Positions 55,764 to 64,000 of a stretch of 64,000 bases of DNA are shown here, in pieces (the first letter of the stretch is position 1; every line of letters starts with the position of its first letter). The DNA lies in contig NZ_WWER01000005.1 of assembly GCF_009857885.1 (NCBI RefSeq), positions 186,001-250,000 on the forward strand, in the 5' to 3' direction. A program made the translations under genes and the position numbers. This DNA comes from Pusillimonas sp. TS35. GTDB lineage: Bacteria > Pseudomonadota > Gammaproteobacteria > Burkholderiales > Burkholderiaceae_B. A model generated the notes under the pieces. That model was not told the origin of the DNA. It made no database searches and was given only the letters and a program-made list of their open reading frames with translations.

Positions 55764-56978
55764 TCAGTGGAAGTGGATGGGCGTCATGTCTGCCTCTTCT
55801 GGCAGCTCGGGGTGCATCATTTCGCCCAGCGCATTCGGAAACAGTGGCGCACCGCAGTCGTCGCAGAATTCGATCGGATACAGGCCGGGCAGACGGCGCA
55901 CGTCGCCCACGCCTTGCTCCTTGAGCAGCGCGGCAATTTCGTCGGGCACATCGATCTCACCCGATTCCATGCCGTCCGCCACCGCCTCTTCGCGGCTGAG
56001 CACCGGCCAGACACAGCCATAGATGACATCGTTATTTTGTCGCGTGGAGAAGCCGACCCGGTATTCCTCGATCGCGCTTTCGCCGCAACCCGCGATGACT
56101 GCGCGCAATTCAGCACCGGTAAGGTGCACGGCTGCCTGGAGCCAGGTAATGGCGGCCTTGAGCGCCAGCGGCCGGATGCGGCGGTCGGCTTCGCGGCTAT
56201 TGATGTAATACGCATCAGGCTGCAGGAACTCGACCTGGCAACCCGTGAACAATGGGGAGATAACCGTGCTTGCCGCGTCGATCCAGGCATTGCGCACCAG
56301 GTCTCTGCCGGCCTGCCCGTCTTCGGCCTGAGGCGTCTGCCAGCGGAACAGTGCCTCGCCCTTGGGCACGGCAATGGCCCCGACGACGAAGCGAGCATCG
56401 GCCAGCAGGGTGTCGGGCTCGGTGGGCGAGTGAAGAGTACAGGTTTCGGCGGGTACGCCCAACGCCTGCTGCGCCAGCCGCTGCGTCCATTGCCGGGTTT
56501 CCTGGAAGGTTTGCGGCATTTGGTCGAAGCCCACCAGCGCGGGCAGCAGCGCGACTTTAGCAGCGGGCGCTGCGATGTACGCCTTGACGTGAGCAAGCAG
56601 CTGCGCGTTTTGATCGGCGGTCAGTGCTATGCCAGGCATCTTGTAGCGTGTCCAGGCCACCAGCGGAGCAGAAAACAGCAGGACGTCGTACTCGACGCCC
56701 TCGACCTGGATCTGCGTGGATTCGGATAGGGTCTCGGCCTGCTCGATCAGGATCTCGTAGGCGTTGGAGTCGGTGGCCGACAGGTGATCCAGCGCAGCTT
56801 CGATGTATTTATTCTTCTTGCCCAGCAGCAGCTTGTTCAGCTGGACGCCCAGGAGGTTTTCCCAATAGGCGTCTTCGAGGCGACTGCCCGAGCGGGCAAG
56901 CGCCGCGGCCAGGGCCAGCAGGCGTTGGGTATCGCGGGAAAAGCGAGAGGGCGAAGGTGCGGACATATGCAACGGCAA
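55764..56978 (-). CDS. DUF2863-type protein
   Basis: 404 residues (MPLHMSAPSPSR start; an internal Met at residue 5 is possible). The N-terminal ALAAALARSGSRLEDAYWE followed by KLLLGKKNKYIEAALDHL, the central WTRYKMPG, and a C-terminal zinc-finger-like CDDCGAPLFPNALGEMMHPELPEEA match an uncharacterised family found in betaproteobacteria, which I take to be DUF2863 by memory. Function unknown. It follows acnB by about 170 bp on the same strand, past the acnB terminator. Confidence 0.75.
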   Translation of the reverse strand: MPLHMSAPSPSRFSRDTQRLLALAAALARSGSRLEDAYWENLLGVQLNKLLLGKKNKYIEAALDHLSATDSNAYEILIEQAETLSESTQIQVEGVEYDVLLFSAPLVAWTRYKMPGIALTADQNAQLLAHVKAYIAAPAAKVALLPALVGFDQMPQTFQETRQWTQRLAQQALGVPAETCTLHSPTEPDTLLADARFVVGAIAVPKGEALFRWQTPQAEDGQAGRDLVRNAWIDAASTVISPLFTGCQVEFLQPDAYYINSREADRRIRPLALKAAITWLQAAVHLTGAELRAVIAGCGESAIEEYRVGFSTRQNNDVIYGCVWPVLSREEAVADGMESGEIDVPDEIAALLKEQGVGDVRRLPGLYPIEFCDDCGAPLFPNALGEMMHPELPEEADMTPIHFH

Positions 56979-57020
56979 GCGTGAAAGTAATCAATAAGCT
57001 AGTGTACCCCCTGTACCCGG

Positions 57021-57060
57021 GAAAAAGCGCACGGGCGAGGCCGCAGCCTCGCCCGTGCGC
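57021..57060 (-). terminator. Terminator downstream of acnB
   Basis: A 15-bp perfect stem (57027-57041 with 57046-57060) and a CGCA-type loop. Read on the minus strand it is followed by TTTTTC, so it ends acnB mRNA. Confidence 0.9.
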
Positions 57061-57149
57061 GATTCTCCCGCACTGCGGCGAGCCCAGCAGGCGCGCCTTG
57101 ACGGGGGAAGGGCCGGCACAGACCTCGCGGACCGGGCCGGATCACCGCG

Positions 57150-59735
57150 TCAGATGCCTACCGTGTCGGCAATCTCGCGGAACTCTTCGATCTGGTCGAA
57201 GTTCATGTAGCGATAGATCTGGCTGCTGTTCTCTGCCAGTACGCCCATGTCGGCCATGTATTCCTCGCGCGTGGGGATGCGGCCCAGGCGCGAGCACACT
57301 GCGGCCAGCTCCGCCGAACCCAGAAAGACGTTGGAATTCTTGCCCAGGCGGTTCGGGAAGTTGCGCGTGCTGGTGGACATGACTGTGGCGCCTTCTCGCA
57401 CCTGGGCCTGGTTGCCCATGCACAGCGAGCAGCCCGGCATTTCCATGCGCGCGCCAGCGGTGCCCAACGTGTTGTAATGGCCTTCTTCGGTGAGTTGGTG
57501 CTGGTCCATCTTGGTGGGCGGCGCCACCCACAGCTTGGTAGGGATGTCGCGCTTGCCTTCGAGCAGCTTGGACGCCGCGCGGAAGTGGCCGATGTTGGTC
57601 ATGCAGCTGCCGATGAAGACTTCATCGATCTTGGTGCCGGCGACGTCGGACAGCGTCTTGACGTCGTCGGGATCGTTCGGGCAGGCCACGATGGGCTCGG
57701 CGATGTCGGCCAGGTTGATTTCGATCACGGCGGCGTATTCGGCGTCGGCGTCGGGTTCGAGCAGTTGCGGGTCGGCCAGCCAGGCCTCCATGGCTTTGAT
57801 GCGGCGGCCCAGCGAGCGCTCGTCCTCATAGCCGTTGGCGATCATCCACTTGAGCAGCGTGATGTTGCTGGTGATGTACTCGATGATGGGCGCTTTGTTC
57901 AGGCGCACCGTGCAGCCAGCGGCGGAGCGTTCGGCCGAGGCATCGGAAAGTTCGAAGGCCTGTTCGATCTTGAGGTCGGGCAGACCTTCGATTTCGAGGA
58001 TACGGCCCGAGAAGATGTTCTTCTTGCCCTGCTTTTCGACTGTCAGCAAACCCTGTTTGATGGCATACAGCGGGATGGCATTGACCAGGTCGCGCAGCGT
58101 GACGCCAGGCTGAAGTTCACCCTTGAAGCGCACCAGCACCGATTCGGGCATGTCGAGTGGCATGACGCCAGTGGCGGCGGCAAAGGCGACCAGGCCTGAG
58201 CCGGCGGGGAAGCTGATGCCGATGGGGAAGCGGGTGTGCGAGTCGCCGCCGGTACCGACGGTATCGGGCAGCAGCATGCGATTGAGCCACGAGTGGATGA
58301 TGCCGTCGCCGGGGCGCAGGGCGATGCCGCCGCGCGTGCTGATGAAGTTGGGCAGCTCGTGGTGCGTTTTGACGTCTACGGGCTTGGGATAGGCGGCGGT
58401 GTGGCAGAACGATTGCATGACCAGGTCGGCCGAGAAGCCCAGGCAGGCCAGGTCTTTCAGCTCGTCGCGCGTCATGGGGCCGGTGGTGTCCTGGCTGCCG
58501 ACAGACGTCATGCGAGGTTCGCAGTAGGTGCCGGGGCGCACTCCCTTGCCTTCGGGCAGGCCGCATGCACGACCGACCATCTTCTGGGCCAGCGTATAAC
58601 CCTTGCCGGTGTCTGCCGGGTCGTGTGGAAGGCGGAACAGCGTGGAGGGGGGCAGGCCCAGGGCCTCACGCGCCTTGGCGGTGAGGCCGCGGCCAATGAT
58701 CAGCGGAATACGGCCGCCCGCGCGGGCTTCGTCGAGCAGCACGTCGGATTTGAGCGAAAACTCGGCGATTACCTTGCCGTCTTTCAGGGCTTTGCCTTCA
58801 TAGGGCCGCAGCTCGATGACGTCGCCCATGTTCATCTGGGATACGTCGAGTTCGATGGGCAGGGCGCCAGCATCTTCCATGGTGTTGTAGAAGATGGGGG
58901 CGATCTTGCTGCCCAGGCACACACCGCCGAAGCGTTTATTGGGCACGTAGGGGATGTCTTCGCCCGTGTGCCAGAGCACCGAGTTGGTGGCGGACTTGCG
59001 CGAGGAGCCCGTGCCGACCACGTCACCGACGTAGGCGACCAGATTGCCCTTTGCTTTCAGGCTCTGCAGGAACTTGATGGGGCCGATCTTGCCGGGCTCA
59101 TCGGGCTCGATGCCGGGGCGCGGGTTTTTGAGCATGGCCAGCGCGTGGAGCGGGATATCGGGCCGGCTCCACGCGTCGGGTGCGGGGGAGAGGTCGTCTG
59201 TGTTGGTTTCGCCCGTGACCTTGAAGACGGTGAGCGTCAGGCTTTGCGGTACTTCGGGACGGCTGGTGAACCACTCGGCGTCCGCCCAGCTTTGCAGCAC
59301 TTCTTGGGCGTACTTGTTGCCCTTTTCGGCCTTTTCGCGGATGTCGTGGAAAGCGTCGAAAATCAGCAGGGTTTTCTTCAGGCCTTCTGCGGCGACGGGT
59401 GCCAGCTGGGCATTATCGAGCAAGTCGATCAGGGGGCTGATGTTGTAGCCGCCCAGCATGGTGCCCAGTAGCTCAGTGGCGTGGCGGGCGTCGATGAGAC
59501 CACAGGTTTCCTTGCCCAGTGCGATGGCGGCCAGATAAGAGGCCTTGACCTTGGCTGCGTCATCGACGCCGGCCGGCACGCGATGCGTGAACAACTCGAG
59601 CAGGAATGCATCTTCGCCAGCGGGCGGCGCCTTGAGCAGTTCGATGAGGTCGGCGGTTTGCTGCGCGGTAAGCGGCAGGGGAGGAATACCGGACGCGGCG
59701 CGCTCGGCTACGTGTTGGCGATAGGATTCCAGCAT
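57150..59735 (-). CDS. acnB: Aconitate hydratase B
   Basis: AcnB interconverts citrate and isocitrate in the TCA cycle and also dehydrates 2-methylcitrate in some bacteria; apo-AcnB binds mRNA. 861 residues in the AcnB order: N-terminal HEAT-like helical domain (~1-160), swivel domain (~165-375; [22 protein letters not shown]), then the three cluster domains. Iron-sulphur ligands are in the SCMTNIGHF cysteine and the CSLCMGN pair. [10 protein letters not shown] is a substrate-binding arginine motif. A GntR-like operator lies just before its promoter. Confidence 0.98.
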   Translation of the reverse strand: MLESYRQHVAERAASGIPPLPLTAQQTADLIELLKAPPAGEDAFLLELFTHRVPAGVDDAAKVKASYLAAIALGKETCGLIDARHATELLGTMLGGYNISPLIDLLDNAQLAPVAAEGLKKTLLIFDAFHDIREKAEKGNKYAQEVLQSWADAEWFTSRPEVPQSLTLTVFKVTGETNTDDLSPAPDAWSRPDIPLHALAMLKNPRPGIEPDEPGKIGPIKFLQSLKAKGNLVAYVGDVVGTGSSRKSATNSVLWHTGEDIPYVPNKRFGGVCLGSKIAPIFYNTMEDAGALPIELDVSQMNMGDVIELRPYEGKALKDGKVIAEFSLKSDVLLDEARAGGRIPLIIGRGLTAKAREALGLPPSTLFRLPHDPADTGKGYTLAQKMVGRACGLPEGKGVRPGTYCEPRMTSVGSQDTTGPMTRDELKDLACLGFSADLVMQSFCHTAAYPKPVDVKTHHELPNFISTRGGIALRPGDGIIHSWLNRMLLPDTVGTGGDSHTRFPIGISFPAGSGLVAFAAATGVMPLDMPESVLVRFKGELQPGVTLRDLVNAIPLYAIKQGLLTVEKQGKKNIFSGRILEIEGLPDLKIEQAFELSDASAERSAAGCTVRLNKAPIIEYITSNITLLKWMIANGYEDERSLGRRIKAMEAWLADPQLLEPDADAEYAAVIEINLADIAEPIVACPNDPDDVKTLSDVAGTKIDEVFIGSCMTNIGHFRAASKLLEGKRDIPTKLWVAPPTKMDQHQLTEEGHYNTLGTAGARMEMPGCSLCMGNQAQVREGATVMSTSTRNFPNRLGKNSNVFLGSAELAAVCSRLGRIPTREEYMADMGVLAENSSQIYRYMNFDQIEEFREIADTVGI

Positions 59736-59822
59736 GATGTGCCTTTATCGGTAATGAGGATCGGCGCAGGCGCCGGATCCAGGAACCACGAGACTGTGGA
59801 AATGCGGTTGATTTATATCGTT

Positions 59823-59852
59823 ATTGTAGAAGCAAAGCACGGGCGCAGGCAA
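59823..59852 (-). promoter_or_regulatory. Promoter of acnB
   Basis: Read on the minus strand: TTGCCT (59852-59847) as -35 and TACAAT (59828-59823) as -10, with an 18-bp gap, about 88 bp upstream of the acnB ATG at 59735. Confidence 0.6.
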
Positions 59853-59854
59853 AC

Positions 59855-59875
59855 GTCTTATATCTTATATAAGAC
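59855..59875. promoter_or_regulatory. Overlapping palindromes upstream of the acnB promoter (GntR-like operator)
   Basis: GTCTTATAT and ATATAAGAC form 9-bp inverted arms with a 3-bp spacer, and nested inside is a perfect 12-bp palindrome TCTTATATAAGA (59863-59874). The site ends 2 bp from the -35. The two nested copies suggest cooperative binding by a dimeric regulator of the GntR type. Confidence 0.6.
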
Positions 59876-59964
59876 TTGCGCGGGCGAGTGTTGCATTCCA
59901 GCGAAGGGACGGCGCCGGTTTGGCTGCGTACCAGGGAAGGCATTGCGTGCGGGCGACCCCTTGG

Positions 59965-60243
59965 TCAGCCCGCCAGGAGATTTTGGTAGTCGGGGTGGCG
60001 GCGGATCCAGGCGGCAGCGTAGCTGCACAGCGGCCGAACCACCCAGCCTTGGGCGCGCGCGGTGTCAAGCGCGACCCGGGTGAGATCGCTGGCGATGCCG
60101 CGGCCACCCACGGGCGCTGGCACGCCAGTGTGTGTGATGGTCATCACCGCGTCCTGGAGATGGTAATCCAGCACGCACAGAATGCCGTCTTCGGTGTATT
60201 CGAAGCGATTGGCATCTGGGTTGTGTTTGATAGACCGGCTCAT
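59965..60243 (-). CDS. Small GNAT-like N-acetyltransferase (COG2388 type)
   Basis: 92 residues from the ATG at 60243. The sequence (FEYTEDGILCVLDYHLQDAVMTITHTGVPAPVGGRGIASDL, then VVRPLCSYAAAWIRRHPDY) is the short GCN5-related family in which the acetyl-CoA site is VGGRGIA. A longer frame back to 60450 is not homologous. Substrate unknown. Confidence 0.9.
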   Translation of the reverse strand: MSRSIKHNPDANRFEYTEDGILCVLDYHLQDAVMTITHTGVPAPVGGRGIASDLTRVALDTARAQGWVVRPLCSYAAAWIRRHPDYQNLLAG

Positions 60244-60301
60244 GGCCTGCTCCTTGTTGCGTTGCAAGGTGCCCGGAATCATGTGCCGGGCGCTGGTTGG
60301 G

Positions 60302-60700
60302 TTAGAGCGTGCCCGCGAGCAGCAAGAGTATCCACAGGGCCACCATGGCAATGATGCCGACGAAACAGCCGCCCCAGAGGCCGAGCAACGGCCATTTGAT
60401 GCGGGTGGGGATTTTTTCGGGCTGGACGTGCGCCAGCAGACGATTGGCATTGCCGATGATCCAGAAGCGGCTTTTGGGGAAAGTGAGCCGCAGGAAATAG
60501 TCGAGCAGGATCGCCAGTCGGATAGGGAAGGGATAGCGATCCCAGGCCTGGTGGTTGAGGTAGGGATGCTGCATGGCCTGGTTGATGAGGCGCAGGCGGA
60601 ACATCGCCAGGAAAATACCCGACACCAGACAGGTGAACACGCAGGCTACCAGAAGGGTGAAAGCAAAGGGCAGTGCGTAATGAACGAATGTAATCAGCAT
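60302..60700 (-). CDS. Small membrane protein of unknown function
   Basis: 132 residues from the ATG at 60700. It has two N-terminal hydrophobic segments (~5-35), a soluble basic middle (LNHQAWDRYPFPIRLAILLDYFL, then FPKSRFWIIGNANRLL), and a C-terminal helix (LLGLWGGCFVGIIAMVALWILLLL). I do not recognise the family. It lies just upstream of the GNAT gene on the same strand. Confidence 0.75.
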   Translation of the reverse strand: MLITFVHYALPFAFTLLVACVFTCLVSGIFLAMFRLRLINQAMQHPYLNHQAWDRYPFPIRLAILLDYFLRLTFPKSRFWIIGNANRLLAHVQPEKIPTRIKWPLLGLWGGCFVGIIAMVALWILLLLAGTL

Positions 60701-60757
60701 AGCCGTGTATTTTGCCACAAGCGTTGCCGCGGGCCATTGCGGCCCGCCCAATGATAC

Positions 60758-60940
60758 TTAGTCGGAGGCCAGCTTGCCGCCGCTGGCCCAGTCTTCCCGC
60801 TTGACATGCTGAAAGATAACGTCGACCGCTTCCGGCTTGCAGCCCAGGGTGCGGCAAGCGGCTTCGGTGACCGCAGTGACGAATTCGCGTTTCTGCTCAA
60901 GCGTGCGGCCTTCGAAAAGCTGGACGTTGATGGTAGGCAT
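60758..60940 (-). CDS. 4-oxalocrotonate tautomerase family protein
   Basis: A 60-residue tautomerase; after loss of the Met the catalytic Pro-1 is exposed (MPTINVQLFEGRTLEQK). The conserved arginine-containing part is RTLEQKREFVTAVTEAACRTLG. Members isomerise 2-hydroxymuconate-like acids in aromatic degradation, or act on unknown ketoacids. Confidence 0.92.
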   Translation of the reverse strand: MPTINVQLFEGRTLEQKREFVTAVTEAACRTLGCKPEAVDVIFQHVKREDWASGGKLASD

Positions 60941-61248
60941 CGTGGGAAATCCTCCTTGTGGGTTATAGGCAAAATGGCTTGTTCATGGGCAAGGCATCCC
61001 GTCGACTTCGATCGACAGCAGGCAAGCATACCGCACCATGCCGATTCGAGGCGTAGCGGGGCGCGTTCAGGCTATTCACTTGTTCGTTGCGCGGCTGTCG
61101 TTCCATAAAAATATTCATGATTCAATAGTTTTCCCGTTAACTATAGTCCTGTATAGTTCAAAATAAACCAGGATCAACAATCAACGATCAAGAAGAGACT
61201 AAAGACATCAAGTATCACGAACGATCGTTCAACAACGAGGAGACATGC
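60941..61248 (+). promoter_or_regulatory. Leader and operator region of the Bug receptor gene
   Basis: 308 bp with no gene. From ~61,100 it becomes AT-rich and carries an inverted repeat AACTATA-gtcctg-TATAGTT (61139-61158) that resembles the palindromes before the sulfatase gene at the right edge. A second palindrome, GAACGATCGTTC (61219-61230), sits 18 bp before the start. GAGGAG precedes ATG 61249. Confidence 0.55.
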
Positions 61249-62238
61249 ATGAGGGTATTGAAACGTCGGATGCTGATGGCCGCGACGCTGGGCGCCCTGG
61301 CCACCTGTGGCATGGGGGTGGCGCAGGCACAGGAAGCGTGGCCTGCACGGGCAGTGCGGCTGGTTGTGCCGTATCCGGCTGGTGGTGGGACGGACTTCGC
61401 CGCCCGTCTGATTGCAGAGCGTTTGTCGGCCAGCCTGGGTCGAGAGGTGATTGTGGAAAACAAGACAGGCGCGTCGGGTTCGATTGGTGCGCAGGCAGTG
61501 GCGCAGAGCACGCCCGATGGGTACACCGTTCTGTTCGCTTCGCCGGCCGAGGTGCTGGTCAGCCGTATTGCGGGCCAGAAAACGTCTTACGATCCGGACA
61601 AGGATCTGGAGCCGGTCACTCTCGCGGGAGAGCTGCCGCTGGCGATTGTGGTCAACCCGGCCAGCGGCATCGATAGTGTCGAGGCGCTACTGGCGGCATC
61701 GAAGAAGCAAGGCGCCGCGCTATCGTATGGAACGCCCGGAACCGGCAGCAGTATGCAGTTTGCGGGAGAACAGCTTAATCTGGCCAGCGGCGGGAAAATA
61801 CTCCATGTTCCATACCGCGGCGCGGCGCCCGCCGTCGCAGATCTCCTGGGCAACCAGATTCCGGCCGCTGTGGTGGGCCTCCAGCCTGTTTTGGCGGCGC
61901 ACCGGGCGGGCAAGCTGAAGGTCATCGCCGTGACAGGTGAGAAGCGCACTGCTGTTCTGCCGGATGTGCCCGCCGTGGCGGAGTTGTCGGGGTTTGCGGG
62001 CTATCGCTTCACCAACTGGTTCGGGGTTTATGTGCCGCACGGTACGCCCAGGCCCGTGATCGACAAGCTGGCGGATGCCTTTCACGCGGCGCTGAGCACA
62101 CCCGAACTGCGCAAGAAGCTGGAAGAGCAAGGGATTGAACCCATCGGGAACTCGACTGTGCAATTCCGGCAGTTTCTGGCCGCCGAGAAAGCACGCTATA
62201 CGAAGGTTCAGAAAGAGAGTGGGATAACGGTCAACTAG
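61249..62238 (+). CDS. Tripartite tricarboxylate transporter receptor (Bug family)
   Basis: A periplasmic solute receptor of the Bug/TTT class, which in Burkholderiales bind carboxylates. 329-residue precursor: MRVLKRRMLMAATLGALATCGMGVAQAQ is a signal peptide with cleavage near residue 28. The mature start WPARAVRLVVPYPAGGGTDFAARL and VIVENKTGASGSIGAQAVA are Bug hallmarks. The ligand-contact and hinge region is PYRGAAPAVADLLGNQI. TctA/TctB partners are absent, as for most Bug genes. The ATG at 61245 in another frame is not used. Confidence 0.95.
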   Translation: MRVLKRRMLMAATLGALATCGMGVAQAQEAWPARAVRLVVPYPAGGGTDFAARLIAERLSASLGREVIVENKTGASGSIGAQAVAQSTPDGYTVLFASPAEVLVSRIAGQKTSYDPDKDLEPVTLAGELPLAIVVNPASGIDSVEALLAASKKQGAALSYGTPGTGSSMQFAGEQLNLASGGKILHVPYRGAAPAVADLLGNQIPAAVVGLQPVLAAHRAGKLKVIAVTGEKRTAVLPDVPAVAELSGFAGYRFTNWFGVYVPHGTPRPVIDKLADAFHAALSTPELRKKLEEQGIEPIGNSTVQFRQFLAAEKARYTKVQKESGITVN

Positions 62239-62464
62239 ATCTGCGCCGTACGCATTGCGGCGCCGCGGATGCCAGCTTGGCGTTCGCGGCACTGGTGCTT
62301 GGCGTTCGCATCGGTAGTCGCTGCAGGGCTCGTTAGCCGTCATCATATCTGACAGCACCATCGGCGACGGCGACCGCCAAGGCACCCGGGTGCGGTGCCC
62401 TGCCTATTCGCTGAAATATATTGACCGCACCGGGCGCATGCGCCCGGTGCGGGTTCACGGCACG
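62239..62464. other. Spacer after the Bug gene
   Basis: No gene. It contains two direct copies of a 13-bp element GCTTGGCGTTCGC (62275-62287 and 62297-62309) and a 28-bp perfect palindrome (62425-62452). The rest is GC-rich with short imperfect repeats. Confidence 0.6.
62425..62452. terminator. Perfect 28-bp palindrome, likely terminator of the convergent Bug and sulfatase genes
   Basis: Arms of 14 bp (CCGCACCGGGCGCA and its complement) with no spacer. On the minus strand it is followed by TCAATATATTT, so the sulfatase transcript is the more likely to be terminated; the plus side lacks a T-run. Confidence 0.65.
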
Positions 62465-63916
62465 TCAGTCGAAGACGATGGCGGCCCCGGGAGCGGGGCT
62501 GAAGCCAAGGTCGCCGCGTTCAATCACCGCTTCACGGCCGCCGTTCTGGGCGAGCAGTTCGGTCTGGCGTTCACGAATGCGTTGGTTGACCTCGTCCGGA
62601 TCGCAGATCGCCAGCAGGCATTGATGGCATTCATGGAGAGTGCTCAGGTGGGCGGGATCCAGCGCTAGATCGTGGATCTCTTCGGGGTCGGCCTCCAAAT
62701 CGAACAGCTGGGCTGGATAGTCGACGTAGTAAATATACTTGTAGCGGCCATGGCGAATCATGAATGCGCCTGTGGCCGAGCCCATGCCATGATACTCAGC
62801 GACGACGTTGCGGTCGGGCAGGGCGCCGTTGGCGATGTCGAACAGAGACACGCCCGGGTAGCCGCGCGTCAGCGCGGGATCGCGCACGCCAGTGGTCTGC
62901 AGAATGAACGGGAAAGCGTCGACGTGGCTGACGGGGGTATCGACCACCACGCCTTTGGGTATATCAGGCCCGGCGATGATCAGGGGTACGCCGGCCGCCT
63001 CTTCGAACAGCGTGGATTTGCCCCACATTCCGCGCGTCCCGAGGTTGTCGCCATGATCGCTGGTGTACATGATGTCGGTGTTGGCATCAAGCCCCGTTTC
63101 GCGCAGGGCATTCATTACCAGGCCGATATTGTGATCCAGGAATGAGCAAAGGCCGTAGTAGCCCGCCAGAGCCCGTTTGAGCTTTTCTTCGTCGAAATAA
63201 TCGTCGTAATTGAAACTGCCCCGGTAATCGCGCTGATAGGGATGTTGCGGGCGCTCTTCCTTTCTATACAGCTTGGGCAGTGGTACTTTGCCGTAATACT
63301 GATAGTAGAACTCGGGCGGCGCAGTGAGCGGGAAGTGCGGGGCGACGAACGATACGAATAGTACCCACGGCTTGTCGCTGTGCTTGTGCGCTTCTTCGTG
63401 CAGCCAGACTTGGGCGCGCGCCGCGATCTCACGATCATAGAAGGTGTACTGGCTTTCGCCCGGGCCGGCCAGATTGGCCATTTTGTAGGCACCCTTGCGC
63501 ACGGGCAGATCGGAGCGTACCAAGCCCATCAGATCGCCCTTGCCTTCGATGATATGCATGGGGATGATTTCTTCGGAAAAACCGTGGTCCACGCCCATGC
63601 CGACGAAGTGCAGCTTGCCGATAGAGACCACGCGGTGCCCACGCTCGCGTAGGATGTGGTGCCAGCTCGGCACCTTGCCGTCATAGGCGTCGGCGTTGTC
63701 GGCATAGCCAACCTGGTGGATGTACTTACCCGTCGCGAACGATGCGCGGGCGGGAATGCAGACCGGGCTGGTGCAATATGCAGCGCTGAAACGTGTTCCC
63801 GAAGCGGCCAGGGCGTCCAGATTGGGCGTTTTGACCAGGGTGTTGCCGTAGCTGCCCAGGACTTTGGGATTGTGCTCATCCGACATGAACACGATGAGAT
63901 TTTTGCCTTGTTTCAC
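62465..63916 (-). CDS. Sulfatase (alkaline phosphatase superfamily, CxPxR type)
   Basis: 483 residues, no signal peptide (MKQGKNLIVFMSDEHN), so it acts in the cytoplasm. The active site is C53 in CIPAR, the CxPxR motif whose cysteine is converted to formylglycine. Metal ligands are in VFMSDEHN (Asp, near residue 13) and the TSDHGDNLG segment (Asp/His). Substrate is unknown; the nearest recognisable type is choline-sulfatase-like or a phosphonate-monoester-hydrolase-like protein. A GTG start (63916) with GAGG 8 bp upstream. It is convergent with the Bug gene. Confidence 0.93.
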   Translation of the reverse strand: MKQGKNLIVFMSDEHNPKVLGSYGNTLVKTPNLDALAASGTRFSAAYCTSPVCIPARASFATGKYIHQVGYADNADAYDGKVPSWHHILRERGHRVVSIGKLHFVGMGVDHGFSEEIIPMHIIEGKGDLMGLVRSDLPVRKGAYKMANLAGPGESQYTFYDREIAARAQVWLHEEAHKHSDKPWVLFVSFVAPHFPLTAPPEFYYQYYGKVPLPKLYRKEERPQHPYQRDYRGSFNYDDYFDEEKLKRALAGYYGLCSFLDHNIGLVMNALRETGLDANTDIMYTSDHGDNLGTRGMWGKSTLFEEAAGVPLIIAGPDIPKGVVVDTPVSHVDAFPFILQTTGVRDPALTRGYPGVSLFDIANGALPDRNVVAEYHGMGSATGAFMIRHGRYKYIYYVDYPAQLFDLEADPEEIHDLALDPAHLSTLHECHQCLLAICDPDEVNQRIRERQTELLAQNGGREAVIERGDLGFSPAPGAAIVFD

Positions 63917-63956
63917 GATGTCGTCCTCTTTCCGTGCAGGTGTATTTTCATTTATG

Positions 63957-63977
63957 AACTATATAGTACTATAGTAC
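63957..63977. promoter_or_regulatory. Overlapping palindromes upstream of the sulfatase
   Basis: Two perfect 12-bp palindromes overlap: TATAGTACTATA (63962-63973) and GTACTATAGTAC (63966-63977), preceded by AACTATA at 63957. They lie 41-61 bp before the sulfatase start. They share ACTATAG/CTATAGT with the inverted repeat upstream of the Bug receptor, suggesting a common regulator, perhaps encoded beyond the right edge. Confidence 0.55.
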
Positions 63978-64000
63978 ATAAGCGTTTCCGATTTTTCCAG

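Noticed and set aside
58236-59471. A 411-codon plus-strand frame inside acnB
   Set aside because: acnB is certain on the minus strand; this frame has no recognisable domain.
1-64000. tRNA, rRNA, prophage, insertion sequence or riboswitch
   Set aside because: None seen by eye in any intergenic region; weak hairpins did not fit a cloverleaf or known aptamer.

Overview
The window reads as one contiguous stretch of a high-GC betaproteobacterial chromosome, most likely family Alcaligenaceae (Bordetella/Achromobacter/Pusillimonas group). The evidence is gene order (fatty-acid cluster, then sigma-E cluster, then lepA-lepB-rnc-era-recO), a Bug-type periplasmic binding protein, an arginine-type elongation factor P beside its EarP glycosyltransferase, and a DUF2863-type protein. 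The genus cannot be fixed by eye. I saw no rRNA, tRNA, CRISPR array, intact insertion sequence or prophage.

Layout: 1-3.9 kb holds the 3' end of a RelA/SpoT gene, then trpB, trpA and accD. At 3.9-10.3 kb an IclR regulator diverges from a polyamine-type ABC transporter (ATPase, two permeases, binding protein) that leads to an FAD amine/amino-acid oxidoreductase. At 10.35-13.1 kb lies an AT-rich accessory patch with an AraC-family regulator, small doubtful ORFs and an orphan promoter/terminator pair. At 13.2-29.1 kb is housekeeping: rne diverging from rluC, a HAD phosphatase, msrPQ (repair of oxidised periplasmic methionine), amiD, an RsmI-like methylase, a Maf/YceF protein, and the yceD-rpmF-plsX-fabH-fabD-fabG-acpP-fabF operon. 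At 29.1-33.1 kb is the envelope-stress set: a YgfX-like ORF, rpoE, rseA, rseB and a DegP/MucD protease. At 33.2-39.7 kb are lepA, lepB, rnc, era, a short recO, a PIN-domain gene and rarD, tightly packed.

At 39.7-44.2 kb are a Bax-inhibitor-1 protein, holC-pepA, divergent lptF and a DUF423 protein. At 44.3-53.8 kb are an AidB-like acyl-CoA dehydrogenase, then a translationally coupled secreted nuclease plus YejABEF-like oligopeptide ABC operon, then a DUF1178 gene. At 53.9-59.7 kb, all on the minus strand, are acnB, a DUF2863 gene, earP and efp. At 59.9-64 kb are small genes (GNAT-like, membrane protein, tautomerase), a Bug solute receptor and a CxPxR sulfatase.

The most interesting non-coding signals are the overlapping palindromes upstream of the acnB promoter; related palindromes upstream of the Bug receptor and the sulfatase that may define a small shared regulon; a candidate small RNA at the 3' edge of the AT-rich patch; an attenuator-like hairpin between acpP and fabF; and an inverted repeat that could mask the msrP ribosome-binding site. 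I found no clear candidate for a wholly new multi-gene system. The acnB and Bug/sulfatase operators and the AT-rich patch are the best places to look.
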